Origin: Proteromonas lacertae
Lineage: Eukaryota; Sar; Bigyra; Opalinata; Proteromonadidae
Length of the DNA: 64,000 nucleotides
Assembly: GCA_002245135.1 (NCBI GenBank)
Contig: NGBS01000872.1
Span: 124,001 to 188,000, forward strand
Direction: 5' to 3'
Below are positions 58,601 to 64,000 of this stretch, one piece after another (the first letter of the stretch is position 1; the number at the start of each line of letters is the position of its first letter). Below the pieces are notes generated by a model. That model was not told where the DNA came from. It worked only from the letters and a program-made list of their open reading frames with translations, and did no database searches. The position numbers were made by a program, and so were the translations under genes.

Positions 58601-61200
58601 GGAGAAATAAGAAGATCTTTAAACAATGTATATAAAGATTATTGTTATTATATTTACTAATAGTTAATATTTAATCAATCATTTCAGTTTTATAATACAA
58701 TTAATGTTCATTTATTAGGAATAAATACAATAGAAACAAAAGACTTAATTGTATTGTTTGGTAAATTGAAAAGATTAAAGAAATTGCCATCCAATGATAA
58801 TAACAATAGCAACAGAGTATCAGTTATTACACCAATTGATTTAGAAGTGTTATTACAGTTATATACGATTGTTATTATGAAATATATTAACTCAAATATT
58901 CAATTTAATGAAGTGATGTTAGAAATTGGTAAATTATGGAGTTATATTCATTCATTATCGATTATTTCAACACCAAAATCATTATTTCACTTCCTATATA
59001 ACACAATTCAATTCATTTTTAAGTATTTCATAAGAAATAATGTTATAAACAATGAACCAATTCTATTTCCATTTCATGAATGTATAAATATATATTTAGG
59101 TGAAACTATAATCTATAATTATTCTGAAGTTATATTACATTATATTAAGATGATATCTGCTTTTTTGTCTCACTCAGAATATGAAATAAAAGAACAACAA
59201 CAACAGCAACAAGCTAATAATTCTGAAGAAAACTCTTCCAATAATGATGAGATTTCTGATTTGGATATTTCTTTGTTAGTTGAAGAAAGTGACACTTCAT
59301 ATCAATCTTTACTAGATAAATATATAATTGATGATTTATATCCACATTATAACTCACTTCTCAAAGCAATGATTAATAATATAGAGTATATAGAATAGTA
59401 TAAATATATATTCATTTAGACCTGGAACTCCAATCCTTCAAGATATCTATGAAGCAATATCAATATATGAATTTCAGACGATATCACATAATAAAAGCAC
59501 ACATTTCAAAAGTTTTTCATTTTATTCATATCTTCACAATAGTAATAATTTCCTTCAGAAATGGTTTGCTTATCATCCAGTATTAGACATTGTTGATAAT
59601 AATTATATGGAGATGTTATTAGAATCAGTTTTATACTTGTTGTTTTATCAAAATGTATTTTTACTATATTCATATATTTTCATTAGAATATTCCATACAA
59701 AATACTTCTTCATCTGTACAGAATCATTCAATACAACACGCAATCCAATTTCTATTCTATTCTAATAAAGAAGTGGTTATCTGATTTAGAAATAACTCAA
59801 CAGTCTTATGTAAAAGATATTTCTTATAAGTTCATTCTGTCATTCAAAGAAACATATGAGTTATTACATTCAAATAACAAACAACAACAACATGAAAAGA
59901 TATTATCAAAGTATTGACATTCATTTCTATATTATGATTAGAATATTTATTAAAATCTTCTCACCATATATTAATCTAACTAATTACCAATCAAATGCAG
60001 TTAAAATCCAAAGAATAGAATCGTTTGCATTAAATTGTATGATAAAAATACCTACTTTACTATATTCATCAAATCCATTATCTCCTCGTTGGAGTTTAGA
60101 AACTATTCTATCGAATCTTTACTCATATATTGATACAGAGATAAACAGAACAAAAATAATCAATGAATTTCAAGCTCAACATTTATTTGAACTATTGGAA
60201 TGTTTATTAAACACATCATTCAAAGGTGATATTTACATTAAAGCAAAGATAAAGCATCTTTCACATTATATAATTGATGAATTTCAAAAGAAAGTTGAAA
60301 AGGGGGAATGGAAACATGTAATTGAAAGTGTAGTTTATAAACATACCTCAGAATTCTTTTCTGTATGTAAATATCAATTAAAAGGATTATTAGATATGTT
60401 ATTTTCTATAATAAGTGAAATGGTTTTATATATCAACAATCAACCTCCAAGTGCTTTTGTTTCATATTTATTGTTTTTAACTGCAATATTCCATTCAAAA
60501 CAAGATAATGGTAGTAGTTTTAGTTGTTCAATTGATAGTATGATTGTTTTTACTAACCATCATATTCTGATATTTATTCTTTATTCAATTGTTTCAATGT
60601 TACATCAACTGTGGAAAGAGCCAGAACATTCTGTTTTGATGTATATATTTCATTATATTTATATCTCTGTTTAATAGGCAATATTGTTTCGCTTTGATTT
60701 ATAAGATTTTGAGTAATGTTTTGTTTCAACCAATTTCAGTTATTTCAACTCAAAACCCTCCTCAAACTATCAATTGTTGTTCAGTTTATAATCTTAATAC
60801 AATTAATAATAATGATGTTTTCATTAAACTATTCAAGACAATTGGATTATCTTGTCAGTTTGATGTTTATAATAGAAACAAGAATGAGTATATATATAAA
60901 TGTATATTTATAATTTCAATTAGAGTATTTTCAAAGATTGGATCATCATTTAATACTCAATTTGGACAATTAAAACAGTTGTATAATAATCTAAAAATAC
61001 AAAGTGATTCTCATATAATTGGAATTAATACTTCACATATAAATAAAGAGAATTTAGGAGTTTATGCAAAACAGGTAAATGATTTGTGGTATAGAAACTT
61101 TGTGGAGTTTTTGACAAAGTGTAATAGTGTGATAAATGATAATGAAATTGATATAAAAGAATTTAAGATTTGTTTTAATTTAATTAATAATGATAAATAG
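55681..61200 (+). CDS. large SANT/Myb-domain protein, unrecognised
   Basis: About twelve introns (26-60 nt) and about 1700 residues. Near the N-terminus a SANT/Myb-like module reads FSEQEKLLFQKQMELF, NNWKLSELWGLF, then HRNGRQCRDYYISS. A long acidic, Ser/Asn/Pro-rich disordered region follows (about 56400-57400). The last ~1100 residues form a helical-repeat-like domain (for example SPRWSLETILSNLYSYIDTE). It could be a replication or repair scaffold; I considered Mus7/MMS22 but cannot show it. One frame shift is needed near 56501-56515, just before the disordered region; alternatively a missed intron. Confidence 0.55.
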
Positions 61201-61280
61201 AAAGTATAATAGATAATAAGATTTATTTAATGTTCTTATTTTTCAAAGAAAAAAAAAACACTAAATCATAAATACCTAAT

Positions 61281-63008
61281 TTAAATAGTCAATAACAAAA
61301 TATTTATATAATTTACCCACAAATCTCTAATATTTTTATTTCCACACTCAAATAACAATATTTCATTCTCATCTTCTTCACCATACATTTCAATAAGAAG
61401 AGTTTTATCTTTATTAACTATATTAATTAATAAATAACAATATACAAATTTCTGGAATTGAATTATTATTTGGTTCAATTACTTTAACAATATTCTTCAA
61501 TAATAATGTACAATTATAAACAGAATAAACACTATTCCTCATAACAGTATTTAAATGAAAAGATTTAGTTTGAGACTTATAATAAATTGATTGGTTAATA
61601 CATTTATTCAACTCTTTAATATATCTCTTAAAAATATTTCCTTTCTCTAAATATTGAATAGCTATTCTGTTAGATATATTGATTATTTCATTGGTTTTAC
61701 TATCAACTGTATTGATATGAGTATTATTAATCAGCATTTCTGGTGGTTTTGTTTTAACAGGAGAGAATGTAGTTAGTTTATTATTACTATTATCTTTTGT
61801 TGTTGTTGTTGTTGTGTTTGATGATGATGATGTTGTTGTAATATATATTTTATCACTTTTTAGTGTTGATTTCATTAAATCCAACATAGATGAACCATTA
61901 TATGGAGTAAATTTAACTATATTAATAAATAATAATGATCATACTATTAATTCTTCTATTTCTATCCTTCAACAGTGATGATATTTCATTTTCTCTTATC
62001 TCATTATTATTTGAATAATAATTAATATTCCTATCTTTATTCCATAATGAAGTATATATCTTTTGGTATGACTTTAATAACTTACTCATTTGATATTTCT
62101 CTATTCTATTCAAATGTAACATTATTATATCATAATTCTTATCAATTGCTATATTTATTGTTTGAAATAATCCTTTTAGATAGTTTAATATGCTAATATC
62201 ATCATCTAAACACATTCGAAGTGATAAATGGAATAAAAACTGTAAAAATTGAGTGAAATTAAGTGTATATTTTAATGGAGATGATTTACTACCAACTTTC
62301 ATTAAACAACAGGTAAATATCTCTGCGACATCTTCTATTCGTATATTTATGGATGATACTAAACCAAAATCCTTGAGAAATTTATATAATGAAGTATATG
62401 ATATTTGAATTGAATGAGAAGGAGGAATTTCTTTACTTATATATATTCTTATTATTGATTCTAAAATTTGTTTGTAGTTGCTTATATAGTTTTGTATAAC
62501 GATATTATCAAATATTATTTGCTCAGTATACCACTTTATATAATCCCATTTATTTGAATATGGATATATATAGGTATCTAAGAATAATGAAAATTGTTTA
62601 TCATATGACACATGTAAACTAATTATATACTGTGAATTATGTTCTGCTAATCTTACTAATAAGTTGATAAATTCAGAAAATGTAAGATGTTTTTGTTTCT
62701 TTCCATTAATTATACTAATTTCTGAATTAAACATAACTGATGATTTTGCACTATCTACCACTTTTGGATACATCTGAACATCTTTCAGAAAGGCAATGAA
62801 AGAGTGAAGTGAAAAATTATATATATTATATGGATCTCCACATACACAGTAGTATGAATATATGTACCATAACATTTCTAAAGCAATAAACAAGAAAAAC
62901 AATACCATCTGAGTTAATAGCAGGTTCATTATTTTGAGAACTTAATTCTTGAGAATATTTTGAAATTGAACTAATTGTTGAAATAGAATCAAAAGAGGCA
63001 ACTGACAT
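61281..63008 (-). CDS. unrecognised protein with possible C-terminal PH-like domain
   Basis: Four exons with three 28-nt introns give about 547 residues. The N-terminal 35 residues are Ser-rich. Then MLWYIYSYYCVCGDPYNIY begins a helical domain. A poly-Thr/Ser linker precedes a C-terminal segment whose end, LLIEMYGEEDENEILLFECG then IRDLWVNYINILL, resembles the last strands and helix of a PH domain. The remaining helical part is not recognised. The gene is convergent with the SANT gene, 80 bp apart. Confidence 0.6.
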
Positions 63009-63278
63009 ATCAACAAAACTGTCTTTTGTTTCAAAAATTAAATCGTTTCAGATTATTTTAATCTCATTTTTATCATGTTGTAGTGATTTATTTAAAGAGT
63101 AGTTATGCGAACACATTTAACAAATTGGATTAATTGCGTCTGTATGTTATGAAGGTTGTAATTCAACGAATACTGTTGATTGACTTGGGTGTAATATAGC
63201 CTAATAAATTCCTTTAAAATGACTGAATAATTACTAATTAAATATTAATTATTGACAATGACGGTAAATTAACAAAAT

Positions 63279-63485
63279 CTATACTCTAAGGCATTTAACC
63301 TCTTGCTTCTTGATTGGTTTGTTCTTTTTATTTTCTGTAATTGTTTGAAGTGGTTTTCTTGGTATATATTTGCCTTTTCCTTCTTTTTGTGGTAATTTGC
63401 CTGTTAAAGGATCTAGATTCTCTTTTTCCATGATAGAATTAAAAGCATCTGAAGAAACTGATGGACATTTAACTACATCAGCCAT
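63279..63485 (-). CDS. 68-residue protein with KEN box and D-box
   Basis: An intronless frame. The product reads MADVVKCPSVSSDAFNSIM, then EKENLDPLTGKLPQKE, then PRKPLQTITENKK, ending in a basic KKQEVKCLRV. It thus carries a KEN motif and an RxxL destruction box (R-K-P-L with acidic residue following), the pair recognised by the anaphase-promoting complex in securin-like and other cell-cycle substrates. This is short-motif evidence only. The start is 102 bp from the divergent USP gene. Confidence 0.55.
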   Translation of the reverse strand: MADVVKCPSVSSDAFNSIMEKENLDPLTGKLPQKEGKGKYIPRKPLQTITENKKNKPIKKQEVKCLRV

Positions 63486-63587
63486 TTGAACTGAAGTATT
63501 TTTGAAAAAGTGATTTGATTTTTTTGAAATTTAAACAGCTAGTTTGACAAGCCAAACTTTTTTTCTTCATTTCTCATTTTGTCGATT

Positions 63588-64000
63588 ATGGGACACCACA
63601 AGAAACATAAAGATCCATTTACAAAGTATTCCACATGCTCTTTATCATACCTATAGAAATATACAAAATAATCAGGTAAAAAATGATTTTAGAAGGTATT
63701 AATCTACCATTATAAATTGTTAAATAGGATTTCATTTCATAAAGCAAGATCTCCACAAACTGGATTTAATACTCAAAGTAATTCATTCAAAGGAGATTTT
63801 CAAACGAATAATCAACAAAAGAAATCAACGAACATTAAACTAAGTGATTCATCAAAATTTATATACCCAGCAGAGAAAGATAGATTATTTCCAAGATCAG
63901 CAGTAAGAGATACACTGAAATGGAAGAGAGCAGATAAACCAGGTGCAGGTTATTTCAACTTAGGTGCTACCTGTTATTTAGACACATCACTTCAATGTTT
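63588..64000 (+). CDS. ubiquitin carboxyl-terminal hydrolase, USP36/42-like, 5' part
   Basis: The gene runs off the right edge. Two introns (31 and 33 nt) lie in the first 150 bp. After a basic N-terminus (MGHHKKHKDPF) and a Gln/Asn-rich linker, the catalytic Cys box appears as PGAGYFNLGATCYLDTSLQC. The preceding LFPRSAVRDTLKWKRA recalls the segment before the USP36/42 catalytic domain. TTGACAAGCCAAAC (63544-63557) lies in the 102-bp gap shared with the KEN-box gene. Confidence 0.78.

Overview
This window looks like nuclear DNA of a unicellular eukaryote. It is very AT-rich and gene-dense, with about 40 protein genes in 64 kb, nearly all carrying several tiny introns (mostly 25-45 nt) that start GTAT and end TAG. 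TAA, TAG and TGA all end proteins of known families, so the standard code applies. RABL2, IFT57 and an LRR-IQ protein imply cilia. A bacterial-type uL1 with a presequence-like N-terminus, a bacterial-type HisRS and FIS1 imply mitochondria that translate. I could not place the species; low-complexity Asn/Gln/Thr tracts and BTB/HePIG proteins recall amoeboid or flagellate protists.

Layout: 1-820 broken or partial genes at the left edge; 869-11873 LRR protein, CNOT9, a SURP-CID splicing factor, SHQ1, a RING protein and a SET1-like methyltransferase; 12062-14132 a decaying BTB-HePIG-SPRY gene; 14190-27899 U1C, a multi-C2/EF-hand protein, eIF2B beta, a USP12/46-like peptidase, a coiled-coil and an EF-hand protein, LRR-IQ protein, SpoU methyltransferase, RABL2 and uL1m; 28093-37182 leucine-zipper protein, MSS51-like protein, malate dehydrogenase, two tandem cold-shock/RGG proteins and a receptor-like membrane protein; 37362-39490 a second BTB-HePIG-SPRY copy; 39801-50838 NPL4, a syntaxin-6-like SNARE, SPC25, an ABC ATPase, a selenoprotein, GTP cyclohydrolase I, a BARD1-like RING-BRCT protein, IFT57 and FIS1; 51012-64000 HisRS, several unrecognised proteins, a KEN/D-box microprotein and the start of a USP.

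The genes are mostly housekeeping: mRNA processing (CNOT9, SURP-CID, U1C), snoRNP assembly (SHQ1), translation (eIF2B, HisRS, uL1m), ubiquitin handling (two USPs, NPL4, RING proteins), trafficking and cilia. They do not form operons. Many neighbours are head-to-head with only 58-114 bp between start codons, and these gaps often carry a CAAGC/GCTTG element.

The strongest unusual signals are: (1) a membrane protein at 45091-45784 with two in-frame TGA codons and a near-ideal type 2 SECIS element in its 3' region, so a likely selenoprotein; (2) three candidate AT-AC introns with U12-type splice sites and branch points, in the C2 gene, the MSS51-like gene and HisRS, each 53-61 nt, clearly longer than most of the ordinary introns around them; (3) an NPL4 with six tandem zinc-binding repeats; (4) a SET1-type methyltransferase joined to a 4CXXC_R1-like zinc region; (5) duplicated BTB-BACK-HePIG-SPRY genes. 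All gene models were spliced by eye and exact intron ends need transcript data.
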